A DNA stretch of 64,000 nt from an uncultured Acidiferrobacteraceae bacterium (GCA_913009895.1 CAJVXY010000003.1:1-64000), one strand, 5' to 3'. Positions 30,875-41,364 are shown, numbered from the stretch's first letter. Notes: generated by a model not told the origin, from the letters alone. Numbers and translations: made by a program.

Positions 30875-32986
30875 ATGAACATTCGTACTCTGTTTATACC
30901 AACTATATTAATCTTTTCTTCACTGGCCCTGCAGGGTTGCGGCGGTAGCAGTGGTGGAGGAGGTGGAGGCGGGGGGTCACCCGGCCCTACTCCGATTCAA
31001 ATGGGCGGTTCGATTCAGGGCAAAACCCTCAGTTTAAGTGGTACAGTAAGCACAATCGCGGGCACAGCGGTGGATGCCGATGGTACCGGGCCGGCAGCCA
31101 ATTTCAGGTCGCCAGCTCATGTCACGACTGATGGTACTAACCTGTATGTTGCTGATATTGCAAACCACACCATTCGCCAGATTGTCATTGCCACGGGTGT
31201 GGTGACCACACTGGCAGGACAGGCCGGCATACAAGGCAGCACGGATGGTACCGGTTCCGGTGCACGCTTCAGCTATCCCACCGGCATTACCACAGATGGC
31301 ATCAATCTATATGTGACGAGTCTTTGGAGTTACACCATTCGCCAGATCGTGATAACCACGGGTGCGGTGACCACCATTGCCGGTGACGGAACATCAGGCA
31401 CTACTGATGGTATTGGCCCCGCCGCCCGGTTTGGCTCGGTGGGTGGCATCACTACTGCGGGTGGCAATCTTTATATTAGTGACTCGTCGAATCACACCAT
31501 TCGCCAGATGGTGATAACCACGGGCGTGGTGACGACCATTGCCGGCACCGTCGGCACCCCTGGTTCTACAGATGACATTGGTACCCTGGCCAGTTTTAAT
31601 TACCCCTACGGCATTACCAACGATGGTACCAATCTGTACGTAGCAGACCGTAACAACCACACCATTCGCCGGATAGTGATTGCTACAGGCGCAGTTGATA
31701 CTGGAGGTTCCGCGGGTAACGCTGGCTCAGCCGACGGTGATGCTGGTACAGTGGCAAGATTTAACAGCCCTGTCGGGGTTTACACTGACGGTACCAATGT
31801 GTATGTGACCGATAGCGGCCACACCATTCGCCAGATAAACCTCTCTATAGGTGTAGTGACCACGCCGGCGGGCACGGCATATGCGTCTGGCTCAGCTGAC
31901 GGCACGGGCAACGCTGCCCGATTCTGGTCTCCCACTGGCATCGTAGGCGTTGGCACCAATCTTTATATTGTTGATGGCAACAACTTCACGATTCGCCAAA
32001 TGACGATTGCCGGGGCCGATGTCACGACGTTTGCGAGTATTGCAACCGGGACGGATGGAGTGGCAGCCGACGCACGTTTCTATACACCGCGCAGTCTTAC
32101 CACTGACGGCACCTATGTGTATCTTGTTGATGAGGTGAATAACGTTGTTCGACGGATTGAGATTGCTACCAATAACGTGGTTACCATAGCGGGTACACTC
32201 AATAGTGCAGGGACAACGGACGGTAACGGAACCAGTGCCCGGTTCAGTTACCCGCAGGGGATTACCACCGATGGCACCAACCTGTACATCTCGGATTCCG
32301 GGGCCGATACCATTCGCCAGATGGTTCTCGCCACAGGGGACGTCACTACCATCGCCGGTACTGCCAATTCTTCCGGAATAATGGACGGTATCGGCAGTAT
32401 TGCACGTTTCAATAATCCTCAGGGCATTACCACTGACGGCACCAACCTTTATATTGCCGATACATATAATCATACTATTCGCCAGATGGTTCTCGCCACC
32501 GGGGATGTGACTACATTGGCCGGTAGTCCGGGCACGCCGGGTTTTGCTGACGGTACCAGGACGGCAGCCCTGTTCGATAATCCGGGGGGCATTACCACCG
32601 ACGGCACCAATCTTTTTGTGGCTGACTCGGGCAACGATAGAATTCGACGTATTGTCATCGCAACTGGCGAAGTAACCACACTGGCGGGAGACGGCGTTCG
32701 AGCTGTGCTTGATGGTATCGGCACCGTGGCCAGATTTAGCAGTCCTCGGCAAATTACCAGTGATGGCGCTAACCTGTTCGTCGTAGATGAGTTCGGGTAC
32801 ACCGTGCGCAAGATTGTAATATCCACTGGTGTAGTCACTACGGTTGCCGGCATGGCTAATTCCACTGGATCAGCAGATGGTATTGGTATGGTTGCCCGTT
32901 TCCGGTTACCACGCGGTATCACCACAGACGGCACCCGGCTCTTCATTGCTGATAGTGAGAATGCGACAGTGCGATCTATTCAGTAA
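30875..32986 (+). CDS. NHL-repeat beta-propeller lipoprotein with poly-Gly linker
   Basis: Lipobox SLALQGC, GGSSGGGGGGGG linker, about 11-12 repeats of GITTDGTNLYVAD..NHTIRQIVIATGVVTTIAG; start at ATG 30875 or 30860. Confidence 0.85.
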   Translation: MNIRTLFIPTILIFSSLALQGCGGSSGGGGGGGGSPGPTPIQMGGSIQGKTLSLSGTVSTIAGTAVDADGTGPAANFRSPAHVTTDGTNLYVADIANHTIRQIVIATGVVTTLAGQAGIQGSTDGTGSGARFSYPTGITTDGINLYVTSLWSYTIRQIVITTGAVTTIAGDGTSGTTDGIGPAARFGSVGGITTAGGNLYISDSSNHTIRQMVITTGVVTTIAGTVGTPGSTDDIGTLASFNYPYGITNDGTNLYVADRNNHTIRRIVIATGAVDTGGSAGNAGSADGDAGTVARFNSPVGVYTDGTNVYVTDSGHTIRQINLSIGVVTTPAGTAYASGSADGTGNAARFWSPTGIVGVGTNLYIVDGNNFTIRQMTIAGADVTTFASIATGTDGVAADARFYTPRSLTTDGTYVYLVDEVNNVVRRIEIATNNVVTIAGTLNSAGTTDGNGTSARFSYPQGITTDGTNLYISDSGADTIRQMVLATGDVTTIAGTANSSGIMDGIGSIARFNNPQGITTDGTNLYIADTYNHTIRQMVLATGDVTTLAGSPGTPGFADGTRTAALFDNPGGITTDGTNLFVADSGNDRIRRIVIATGEVTTLAGDGVRAVLDGIGTVARFSSPRQITSDGANLFVVDEFGYTVRKIVISTGVVTTVAGMANSTGSADGIGMVARFRLPRGITTDGTRLFIADSENATVRSIQ

Positions 32987-33004
32987 ATCTTTTTTATTTT
33001 TAAT

Positions 33005-33039
33005 AAAAAACCGGCTAGCTTTGCTAGCCGGTTTTTTTT
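33005..33039 (+). terminator. Rho-independent terminator
   Basis: AAAAAACCGGCTAGCtttGCTAGCCGGTTTTTTT. Confidence 0.88.
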
Positions 33040-33352
33040 AAGATACGGCTATTCAAATTATTTATAGGTAGATAGGTAACACGATTTCGTCTCGAGAATA
33101 CTTTAATGATGGCCTAGGTGACCAACGACCAAACTATAAACATCAATCAATTTCTTCACTGCTATTTTTTGGTGCTCCACCGCTATGATTCTGTATAATG
33201 CTCCTCCGGGTTGATTGCAGAGGTGTTGCCTGCCACTTCAGCGTAACCTGTCGGGTCTAGTGTCCGGAATAAAATCCTTTTGGTAGTTACCAGGCTAGTT
33301 AACATCAGAACTAACTGACAAAAACAATCCCTGGTCTCAGTGAGACCGAAAT

Positions 33353-33967
33353 ATGATAATGAAAAAAAAGGAAGAAGTTATGAATACTGTAAAGAATTTA
33401 CTTGCATTAATTGGCTTGATTGCCGTTATCCTGGCTGCGTTAGCCATACCAACCATGTATTCCATGACATCGCAGTTTAATGGTTTTGATGAAAAAGCCA
33501 TGGGTGTTTATAAAGATATGATGAACAAGCTGATTGAAACCGGCAGTGCTGCCGAGGCCACGGTCTGGAAGGTGAAGGTCAAAAAAGGTTTATCAGCGGC
33601 AGATGTAGAAGAGACAATGAAAATTGTGGCCAACGAGCACAATATTAAGAATGTCGGCGAACTACCGTTGTACAAACAAGTTGAGGCAATGACGGAAAAG
33701 CCTTATCGTTTTGTAAAAATTTATATGTTTTGCAATGCTATGACCGCTGCTCTCATGCTGGATTACAATGATGCCTATTCGGCTTATTTGCCCTGTCGCG
33801 TGACCCTGGTGGAAGACAAGAATAAGCAACTCTGGATTTATTCCCTGAATATGGATGCCATGATTTATGGTGGTAAAGTTTTGCCACCGGAACTAAAGAA
33901 AGAGGCCATAAGGGTGAAGACCATTATTCTTGACATCATGAACCGGGGTGCTGCGGGAGATTTTTAA
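33353..33967 (+). CDS. Hypothetical exported/membrane-anchored protein (DUF302-like, uncertain)
   Basis: N-terminal TM; YKQVEAMTEKPYRFVKIYMFCNAMTAALMLDYNDAYSAYLPCRVTLVED. Confidence 0.55.
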   Translation: MIMKKKEEVMNTVKNLLALIGLIAVILAALAIPTMYSMTSQFNGFDEKAMGVYKDMMNKLIETGSAAEATVWKVKVKKGLSAADVEETMKIVANEHNIKNVGELPLYKQVEAMTEKPYRFVKIYMFCNAMTAALMLDYNDAYSAYLPCRVTLVEDKNKQLWIYSLNMDAMIYGGKVLPPELKKEAIRVKTIILDIMNRGAAGDF

Positions 33968-34001
33968 GATAGTCGTTTAATCTGGATCGGGCAAGCAGTG
34001 C

Positions 34002-34415
34002 TCATGTAGAGAGAAGTTTTTTTCGAATCTTGTTGATCACTGCCTGCCTGTTTGTGGAGATTTGTTTTAGCATTTCTTTTGGGGTAGGGGTTTTGGGGTC
34101 GTGTTTACCGCTCCAGTTGACGATTTCCAGCATGACGGGAATCAAATCCTTACCGCGTTCAGTTAATGAATATATAAATTTCGTGCCGTTGTCCGGATCT
34201 GCTGCCTTGATAATTAATTCAGCTGTTTCAAGTTTTTCCAGGCGGTTAGCCAGTATGTTGGTGGCGATACCCTCAGGTCCTTTCAGGAAATCACCGTAAG
34301 TCGTTTTACCCATAAACATCAGGTCGCGAATAACCAGTAGCGACCATTTATCACCAAATATTTCCAGTGCGAAATTAACCGGGCAATCAGATCTGCGTTT
34401 TTTTACCTGTGGCAC
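34002..34415 (-). CDS. HxlR-family transcriptional regulator
   Basis: CPVNFALEIFGDKWSLLVIRDLMFMGKTTYGDFLKGPEGIATNILANRLEKLE. Confidence 0.92.
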   Translation of the reverse strand: MPQVKKRRSDCPVNFALEIFGDKWSLLVIRDLMFMGKTTYGDFLKGPEGIATNILANRLEKLETAELIIKAADPDNGTKFIYSLTERGKDLIPVMLEIVNWSGKHDPKTPTPKEMLKQISTNRQAVINKIRKKLLST

Positions 34416-34512
34416 AAGTTAAAGTATGGTTTAATTGCTTGCATTATGCAAGTATTATCAGTAGCCTGTATCATTCTCGGCCAGAGACATACTCACACAA
34501 GGAGGCTTTTCC

Positions 34513-35292
34513 ATGGATCAAAAAGTCAAACAGGTTACACACAAACTTTTGCCGGCAATGGCGCATGGCGTAATTACAAAACTTTTCACAAATATCTGGG
34601 TAGTCAAGGGTGCAATGAAAATGCCCATGTTAATGCCCATGAAAATTTCCCGCTCTATGGTCATTATCAAAGATGCCGATACTGATGAATTAACACTGGT
34701 CAATAGCATGCGTTTATCTGAAGCTGGCTTGGTAGAACTGGAAAAACTGGGCAAGGTGACCAATGTGATTCGCATTGCCGGTTTCCATGGCCGTGATGAT
34801 GGGTTTTACCGGCAGCGTTATGGTGCCACTGTTTATGCGATTAAAGGGCAGGTTTATATTCGCAAGTTTGACCATGGGTCGAACCCCACAGAATACATGC
34901 AAGCCGATAGTAACCTGGACAAGGACAGCCCCCTGCCAATCAAGTCAGCGCAGTTAAAAATTTTTCAATCATCAAACCCGCCCGAGGCCACGTTGTTACT
35001 GCAACAGGATGGTGGCGTGTTAATTACAGGCGATTCACTTCAGAATACGGCAAAACCAGATGAATACGTAGGGTTCCTGGCAAAAAAAATGATGGGGAAA
35101 ATGGGTTTTTTCAAAGCATATAATGTCGGGCCGGGCTGGCTGCAATTCGCCAAACCCGAGGCAGCAGAAGTGCGGACCTTGCTTGATCTGGATTTTGAAC
35201 ACGTATTGCCTGGTCATGGTGAACCCGTTATCGGTGGCGCCAAAGAAAAATTTCGTCCGGTTATTGAAGGCAAGCTGAAAGGCTGCCATTAA
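34513..35292 (+). CDS. MBL-fold-like protein with degenerate metal-binding motif
   Basis: GFHGRDDGFYRQRYGA in place of HxHxDH; GGVLITGDSLQN; HVLPGHGEPVIGGA. Confidence 0.6.
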   Translation: MDQKVKQVTHKLLPAMAHGVITKLFTNIWVVKGAMKMPMLMPMKISRSMVIIKDADTDELTLVNSMRLSEAGLVELEKLGKVTNVIRIAGFHGRDDGFYRQRYGATVYAIKGQVYIRKFDHGSNPTEYMQADSNLDKDSPLPIKSAQLKIFQSSNPPEATLLLQQDGGVLITGDSLQNTAKPDEYVGFLAKKMMGKMGFFKAYNVGPGWLQFAKPEAAEVRTLLDLDFEHVLPGHGEPVIGGAKEKFRPVIEGKLKGCH

Positions 35293-35382
35293 TAAAAACC
35301 GGTTTAGCTGAATACATATTACTGGTGCAGCTTTCCGGGCCAGATGAGATACTTGCAACTGAGGCAATAACCGGAATTTGTC

Positions 35383-36036
35383 ATGTCCATCAGGATCGGC
35401 ATTCTTAGTGATACCCATGCAACGACCGCGCCCTTGCGTGAGGCGCTGGATATTTTTACAAGCAAAGGTGTCGAACACATTATTTGTGCGGGTGATGTGG
35501 TTGGTTATGGTCAGGACGAACCAGAAGAAACAATCGCTCTATTACGTCAATTTAACTGCCTGACAGTCATCGGTAATCATGACGTGGTCCCTGATGCCTT
35601 GGTAGATTCGGCCAGCAGGGAAGTGCTTCAGTCTTTTTTTGACAGTTTACCTAAAAAGATTGAGTTGTTAGTAGAAGATAAAAAAATCTATGTGGTCCAT
35701 GCCCATCCACCAGACAGTCTCCATGGGGGTATCAAGATCATGGATCCGGAAGGCCGTGTAATTGCGGACAAAAAGTCGCCCTGGCTGGATCAACTGGCAT
35801 CCCTGGACAGCGATATCCTGATTGTCGGCCATACCCACCAGGTGTTTGCAGAATATTTTGGTTCTTTGCTGGTTATTAATCCGGGTAGTACCTGTTTTAA
35901 TCACACCTGCATGTTGCTCACCCTGCCGGAGATGACCGTGGAAATCCTGTCGTTATCCAATAAACAACCCGTTATGACCTGGAACTGGAGTCACTTTTTT
36001 CAGAAACAGGCATCCCGGTCAGAATCTAAGCCTTAA
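35383..36036 (+). CDS. Metallophosphoesterase (YfcE/MJ0936-like)
   Basis: IGILSDTHATTAPL, GDVVGYGQ, VIGNHD, HAHP, VGHTHQ, NPGS. Confidence 0.9.
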   Translation: MSIRIGILSDTHATTAPLREALDIFTSKGVEHIICAGDVVGYGQDEPEETIALLRQFNCLTVIGNHDVVPDALVDSASREVLQSFFDSLPKKIELLVEDKKIYVVHAHPPDSLHGGIKIMDPEGRVIADKKSPWLDQLASLDSDILIVGHTHQVFAEYFGSLLVINPGSTCFNHTCMLLTLPEMTVEILSLSNKQPVMTWNWSHFFQKQASRSESKP

Positions 36037-36514
36037 TAAAATTTAATGCCAAACCATTGTTGCACCAGCGTTTACCCGTAGGTTTGGGGCCGTCTTTAAA
36101 TATATGCCCCTGGTGGCCCCCGCAACGGGCGCAGTGATATTCTGTTCTGGGCAGTATCATTTTGTAATCCGTTTTGGTTTCGAGTGCGCCAGGTATGGTG
36201 GTAAAAAAACTTGGCCAGCCCGTGCCGCTGTCATACTTCATTTCAGATTTAAAGAGCGGCAAATCACAACCGGCACAAGCATATTCACCCTTACGTTTTT
36301 CTTTGTTCAAAACACTGGAATTGGGCGCTTCCGTGCCCTCGTCACGCAGGATGTAGTATTGTTTGGGTGACAGTATTTTGCGCCATTCCTCCCTGGTCCT
36401 GGTTATTTTCTGAAAGGTGCTGGTTTCGACAATTTTGCTGGCCAGTACCTTCGAGCCAATAACCGGTAGTGCCAGCAAACCCAGGGTTTGAATAATAAAT
36501 CGCCTTCTGTTCAT
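36026..36514 (-). CDS. msrB: Peptide-methionine (R)-S-oxide reductase
   Basis: CAGCDLPLF, GTGWPSF, EYHCARCGGHQGHIFKDGP, RWCNNGLALNF; RR-type (Tat-like) N-terminus MNRRRFIIQ. Confidence 0.95.
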   Translation of the reverse strand: MNRRRFIIQTLGLLALPVIGSKVLASKIVETSTFQKITRTREEWRKILSPKQYYILRDEGTEAPNSSVLNKEKRKGEYACAGCDLPLFKSEMKYDSGTGWPSFFTTIPGALETKTDYKMILPRTEYHCARCGGHQGHIFKDGPKPTGKRWCNNGLALNFIKA

Positions 36515-36670
36515 GTGTGTATTTCCTGTGGTTTATATTCAATCACGGTTTATTGTAAAGTATAGACAAACTTCATGAGCAATTAGTTCAATTCAATTCA
36601 GGTCAATTTTGAACTTAGTAGCTGTCACTCGTACTAATGATAGAATTCATCACTTCAGGAATGTTTCCCA

Positions 36671-37282
36671 ATGCGCTTATTCACTATTCTTATAATACTG
36701 CTGGCACCATTAGGGGTGCTGGCCGGGCAAAAACAGGCAGGTGACACTGCCTCAAATACTGAAACGGCAATACTGGCGGGCGGTTGCTTCTGGTGTACCG
36801 AGGCAGATTTTGAAAAACTGGATGGTGTCGTTAGCGCGGTATCCGGTTATGCCGGTGGTCACGTTAAAAACCCGACATACGAGCAGGTCTCTTCAGGCAC
36901 TACCGGTCACATTGAGGTAGTTAAGGTGACGTACGATACTGATAAGCTTGGTTATACCGATATCCTGGATCGGTTCTGGCCTACCATCGATCCAACCCGT
37001 AATGATGGCCAGTTCTGTGATACGGGGCCCCAGTATCGACCGGCAATATTTTATCAAAATGATACCCAGCATAAGCAGGCGCTGGCATCGATAAAAAAAA
37101 CTGAAAAAACAAAACCATTCAAGGCGCCACTAAAAGTTGAGCTTATAAAAGCGGGCCAATTCTATCCGGCCGAAGATTATCATCAGGATTATTACAAAAA
37201 GAACCCGTATCGTTATAATTTATATCGTTATGGCTGCCGTCGGGACGCCCGTCTTGAGGAACTTTGGGGCAAGGCACCTTGA
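36671..37282 (+). CDS. msrA: Peptide-methionine (S)-S-oxide reductase
   Basis: AGGCFWCTEADFEKLDGVVSAVSGYAGG. Confidence 0.95.
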   Translation: MRLFTILIILLAPLGVLAGQKQAGDTASNTETAILAGGCFWCTEADFEKLDGVVSAVSGYAGGHVKNPTYEQVSSGTTGHIEVVKVTYDTDKLGYTDILDRFWPTIDPTRNDGQFCDTGPQYRPAIFYQNDTQHKQALASIKKTEKTKPFKAPLKVELIKAGQFYPAEDYHQDYYKKNPYRYNLYRYGCRRDARLEELWGKAP

Positions 37283-37385
37283 AAATAACCATAAAACCCA
37301 CAAAATTTGGGTGCTTAGTGGCTTGTTATTCAGGTAAAATGGGACCATTAGAAGCCAAACTAATTGATAACTTTGAGGATATGTA

Positions 37386-37676
37386 ATGCAAACTGATGGT
37401 GACGGATTTTTATTAAACCGGGATGAATGGTCTGAGGACGTAATGGTTGAGCTTTCCAAGCAGGAAGGTTTCGAGCTGTCAGATGAACACATTAAATATA
37501 TCCTGTCTGCCCGGGAGGTTTTCGACCAGGAAGGTACCGTGCCGGCATTACGTGTTTTTGCCAAGCTTCATGGCATGGACCGCAAGGCTGGACCCCTGAA
37601 TGATCTCTTTGGCGGCGGCCCCATGAAAAAAATTGCCAAATTTGGCGGTTTACCAAAACCAACGGGCTGTGTTTAA
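37386..37676 (+). CDS. tusE: TusE/DsrC-family sulfur relay protein
   Basis: DGFLLNRDEWSEDVMVELSKQEG; C-terminal GLPKPTGCV with a single Cys. Confidence 0.85.
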   Translation: MQTDGDGFLLNRDEWSEDVMVELSKQEGFELSDEHIKYILSAREVFDQEGTVPALRVFAKLHGMDRKAGPLNDLFGGGPMKKIAKFGGLPKPTGCV

Positions 37677-37716
37677 TAAATAATTCCTTTTTTTCAACTT
37701 TTAAAAATATCATATC

Positions 37717-37748
37717 GCCCGGTTTTGATTATTCATACCGGGCTTTTT
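37717..37748 (+). terminator. Rho-independent terminator downstream of tusE-like gene
   Basis: GCCCGGT...ACCGGGC followed by TTTTT. Confidence 0.7.
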
Positions 37749-37752
37749 ACTT

Positions 37753-38448
37753 TTGCAAATAGTATTAATCATTATTGGTCTTGGTTTATTTCTCGGACTT
37801 ATTTACGGGCCCCGAGCATGGGTGAACCGTGTCTTCAAAAAATATAGCTCACCAGAAGATCTTTTTGAGGGAACGGGCGGTGAGCTTGCAATCTACCTGC
37901 TTGAACAATTAAACATAAAAAATGTAACTGTTGAGCAAACCGATCCAGAACAAGACCATTATGATCCTGTTGAAAAAGTTGTCCGTTTATCGCCCGATAT
38001 CTATTCAGGAAAATCATTAACCGCCATTACGGTCGCAGCACACGAGGTCGGCCATGTGATGCAGGATATGAGCGGCTCTAAACTATTTAAATTACGACTT
38101 TCGATGGTTCGTATTGCCCAGGTCACAGAAAAAATGGGCAGCGCAGCAATTATTGTAATGCCATTCATTGGGATAATTACACGCTCACCTGCTGTCGGTG
38201 GGCTTATTTTTGGATTGGGCATTGCCGGGATTGCATTTGGCACCCTGGTGCATTTTATAACCTTACCCGTTGAGCTGGATGCCAGTTTTAACAGGGCGCT
38301 ACCAATGCTTAAATCGGGCAATTATATTTCTGAGAGCCAGTCAACCCATGCTCGTGTCATACTAAAAGCAGCAGCTTATACTTATGTAGCAAGTTCACTG
38401 GCCAACCTGTTTAACTTATTCAGATGGTTTAGAATCTTAAGACGATAA
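37753..38448 (+). CDS. Membrane zinc metallopeptidase (YugP-like)
   Basis: TAITVAAHEVGHVMQD (HExxH); LPVELDASFNRALP. Confidence 0.85.
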   Translation: MQIVLIIIGLGLFLGLIYGPRAWVNRVFKKYSSPEDLFEGTGGELAIYLLEQLNIKNVTVEQTDPEQDHYDPVEKVVRLSPDIYSGKSLTAITVAAHEVGHVMQDMSGSKLFKLRLSMVRIAQVTEKMGSAAIIVMPFIGIITRSPAVGGLIFGLGIAGIAFGTLVHFITLPVELDASFNRALPMLKSGNYISESQSTHARVILKAAAYTYVASSLANLFNLFRWFRILRR

Positions 38449-38494
38449 TGACCATTCGTGATTATTATGTAGCAAAAAATGTATTCAATAGCTT

Positions 38495-39283
38495 ATGAAA
38501 AAGATTGATATTAAAATAATCCAGGATATTGTTATTCCCATAACCAGGGATGTGCTGCTTCCCCGTTTCGCAAAAGTTGAACGTGAAGTTAAGGTTGATG
38601 GTAGTTTTTTAACAGAGGCCGACCTGGTCATGCAGCAGCGCATAGCTGGTGAGTTAACCAAGCAGTGGCCAGACACAGTATTCCTCGGCGAAGAGATGAG
38701 TCTTGATGAACAGACTACACTCTTGTCTTCGGACAAACCTGTCTGGTGCCTGGATCCCCTCGACGGCACCAGTAATTTTGCCGCAGGTATTCCATATTTT
38801 TCCGTGTCTCTGGCGTTGATAGAATCGGGAAAAGTGACGCAGGCACTGGTTTATGATCCGATTAGGAAAGAGTGTTTTACTGGCAATGAAGAGGATGGCG
38901 CCAGGCTAAATGGTAAACAGCTTAAACTAACAGGGGCAGGCATTAAATTAAATCACGCAACGAGCCTAATCGATTTCAAACGCCTTGATGCAGATTTGGC
39001 GACACGCCTGGTAACGGAAATACCCTATGCATCACAACGTAGTTTTGGCTCGGTGGCACTGGACTGGTGTTGGCTGGCAGCAGGGCGTTGCCATCTTTAT
39101 TTACATGGTGCTTCCCATATCTGGGACTATGCTGCCGGAAACTTCATTTTTCACCTTGCTGGCGGATTTTCCTGTACATTAAACGGGGAGCCAATTTTCG
39201 TAAAAAAACTTCAACCCCGTTCCTCGGTGGCAGCAACGGACAAGGACTTGTTTAAGGAGTGGTCGGGTTGGTTGGGCATATAG
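38495..39283 (+). CDS. Inositol monophosphatase family protein
   Basis: LGEEMS, WCLDPLDGTSNFAAGIPYFSVSLAL, WDYAAG. Confidence 0.92.
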   Translation: MKKIDIKIIQDIVIPITRDVLLPRFAKVEREVKVDGSFLTEADLVMQQRIAGELTKQWPDTVFLGEEMSLDEQTTLLSSDKPVWCLDPLDGTSNFAAGIPYFSVSLALIESGKVTQALVYDPIRKECFTGNEEDGARLNGKQLKLTGAGIKLNHATSLIDFKRLDADLATRLVTEIPYASQRSFGSVALDWCWLAAGRCHLYLHGASHIWDYAAGNFIFHLAGGFSCTLNGEPIFVKKLQPRSSVAATDKDLFKEWSGWLGI

Positions 39284-39488
39284 TAAGTAGTTAGTCATAT
39301 CGTTATATTATAAATTACTTATATTCTGGTAATTAATTCCAGTTATTATTCTACCTGTAAGTTGTATGTAAGTTTGTTCGTGCACACTGGCACGTCATTA
39401 ATGAATTCATTAGTAGCTATATAAATAACAGGCTGATTGATTTATTAATAATTCACCTTACTTAATCAACTTTTAAAAGGAATGCATA

Positions 39489-40055
39489 ATGAAAAAAATA
39501 CTAACAGGTTTGTTTGGACTTCTATTGGCGGTTATTCCGATTTCAGCAGCGTTTGCCGACGCTGCAGACGGCACTGCTCGTGCCTACAGTGGTACAGTTG
39601 CCTGTGGCGGTAACCAGGTAGTCAGGAATGGTGGTAAAGAGTTCCAGGGGGCAGTTTATGTATTACGAAACTACGACCCCAAAATTGCTATTAAGATCGA
39701 CCGTATCCGTTTTTTCGATTCTCACGGCGTCGTCACCCATAATTTTACCGGCGTGTTGCCAACTTTTGTAAACGGTGTCTTAGGTGCAGGTGATCCTATA
39801 CTTGATCCAAACCAGACTGCGCAATTACGAAGCTGGGACGTTCTTGGTATGGCTAGCTTACCCCTTGCCAATCGTCCGATTCAGGTAAAAATAGACTGGT
39901 CAGCACATGGCAAGCCGTTGTTGCTTGAAGTTGGTCTCGTGCGCCTTGCCCGCGAACGCATAGTTAAACCCAGTGGTGCTGTTAAGCTGGGTGCAGAACG
40001 TAGTCGTCACCTGTACGAATGTCGCACGATTCGAAAAAAGACTCACAAGTATTAA
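39489..40055 (+). CDS. Hypothetical secreted protein
   Basis: Sec-type signal peptide MKKILTGLFGLLLAVIPISAAFADA; no recognised domain. Confidence 0.6.
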   Translation: MKKILTGLFGLLLAVIPISAAFADAADGTARAYSGTVACGGNQVVRNGGKEFQGAVYVLRNYDPKIAIKIDRIRFFDSHGVVTHNFTGVLPTFVNGVLGAGDPILDPNQTAQLRSWDVLGMASLPLANRPIQVKIDWSAHGKPLLLEVGLVRLARERIVKPSGAVKLGAERSRHLYECRTIRKKTHKY

Positions 40056-40087
40056 GATATTTAAGAATAAAGTTAGATGTTCTGATG

Positions 40088-40122
40088 AACCCGGTCCAGG
40101 AATTTCCCGGACCGGGTTTTAG
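40088..40122 (+). terminator. Rho-independent terminator
   Basis: AACCCGGTCCaggaatttcccGGACCGGGTTTT. Confidence 0.78.
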
Positions 40123-40155
40123 TTGGCTTATTATTTTATAATAATTAAAGATCAA

Positions 40156-41364
40156 TCAGGTGAGCTGAGTGCTTAATTTCGCTTCAACAGCCAGTTTCAT
40201 CCTGAGCAATTCTTCGGAAATATAAATCCATTTAGTCTCATCCGTGTCGGTTATCAGTTTAGTGACTTGAGTAGAAAAAGCCGGGTAGGTGTATTGACCA
40301 CCATCTTTAAGCAGTACAGATATTGCTTCAATAAACGCAATGAGTGCTTCGATTTGCTTTAATTTTTTTTGGTTGGTGCGGGCATCTTCATCATTTTCCT
40401 TGGCATTGAAGTAGTCTTCTGTATTTTCAATCATAGGCACAATAGCGCGATTAAACTTCTCAAAATCATGCATGAACATGCCAAAGGAATGTTGATACAA
40501 CTGCAACAATTCCTGGATAACAGGTATGAGAAATTTTAACCTGGAATGGTCCGCCAGACCCCTGGCCGAGAATGTATAAATGTCCGGATAGGATTTACCG
40601 GCAGAACCGACTTCGATTTTTGAGGGTGCGCGCATTTCCGGTTTCATGGCCATTTGGCACATTTGATGAAATTGTTTTAACGAGTTTTCAATTTCTTTAC
40701 CAGCACTTGCGGCGCTTTTTTTAGCATAATTATATTCAGATTCGGCATCGGCGTAATTAAAGGACTGGTAAACTTTTTTCTTTACTTCAGTTTCATGTTG
40801 GCTGTCTTCAGATTCTGCTTGTTCAAATCTGTTTTTTAATCTTTTTCGTGCTTCACGGGCCAGCCTGAAAACGTGGGCAGTGCGTGCTTCGTTTTCTCTT
40901 ACTTCCTGATATTCCAGCATTTGGTGCTCAAAAGCAGCAACATTCTGGATAAAGTCCTTGGAGAATTCCAGCAACATGCCGATAAAATCATTATTTTCAT
41001 CCACGGTAATATCCATGGCCTTGAGTTTCTCTTTAAGTATTTCGTGCTTGGATTCCAGGCTGGCACGTGATTTTGTAATGCCTTCCAGAACATAGGTCAT
41101 GTCGTTAAATGTCTGGTTCAGGGAACGGTTAATTCTTAATATACCGATTAGTTTGCGAAGCATGGTTTCTTCGCCTGTGGTGCGAATAAACAAGGTGCGG
41201 AGACTGGCCCGAGCGTCTTCTAATTGTTCATGATTTAATAAACCTTGTTCACCGGCAAAATTGACCACAATCAACATGAGCAAAGATTCTTTCTGCTGTT
41301 TGTTCAGTGCCGGTAATGGATTGCCCATTTCTCCGGTCTCAGGTTGTTTGTTCTGTGCGCCCAT
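40156..41364 (-). CDS. Hypothetical protein rich in predicted alpha-helix/coiled coil
   Basis: Long Lys/Glu-rich 402-aa ORF; no recognised domain. Confidence 0.6.
   Translation of the reverse strand: MGAQNKQPETGEMGNPLPALNKQQKESLLMLIVVNFAGEQGLLNHEQLEDARASLRTLFIRTTGEETMLRKLIGILRINRSLNQTFNDMTYVLEGITKSRASLESKHEILKEKLKAMDITVDENNDFIGMLLEFSKDFIQNVAAFEHQMLEYQEVRENEARTAHVFRLAREARKRLKNRFEQAESEDSQHETEVKKKVYQSFNYADAESEYNYAKKSAASAGKEIENSLKQFHQMCQMAMKPEMRAPSKIEVGSAGKSYPDIYTFSARGLADHSRLKFLIPVIQELLQLYQHSFGMFMHDFEKFNRAIVPMIENTEDYFNAKENDEDARTNQKKLKQIEALIAFIEAISVLLKDGGQYTYPAFSTQVTKLITDTDETKWIYISEELLRMKLAVEAKLSTQLT

Noticed and set aside
31892-32752. 286-aa (and 32470-32946, 158-aa) minus-strand ORFs
   Set aside because: They are antisense to the NHL-repeat gene; their repetitive composition mirrors the sense repeats and has no recognisable domains.
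36026-37282. MsrB/MsrA divergent pair as a novel system
   Set aside because: A well-known methionine sulfoxide repair pair; arrangement is ordinary.
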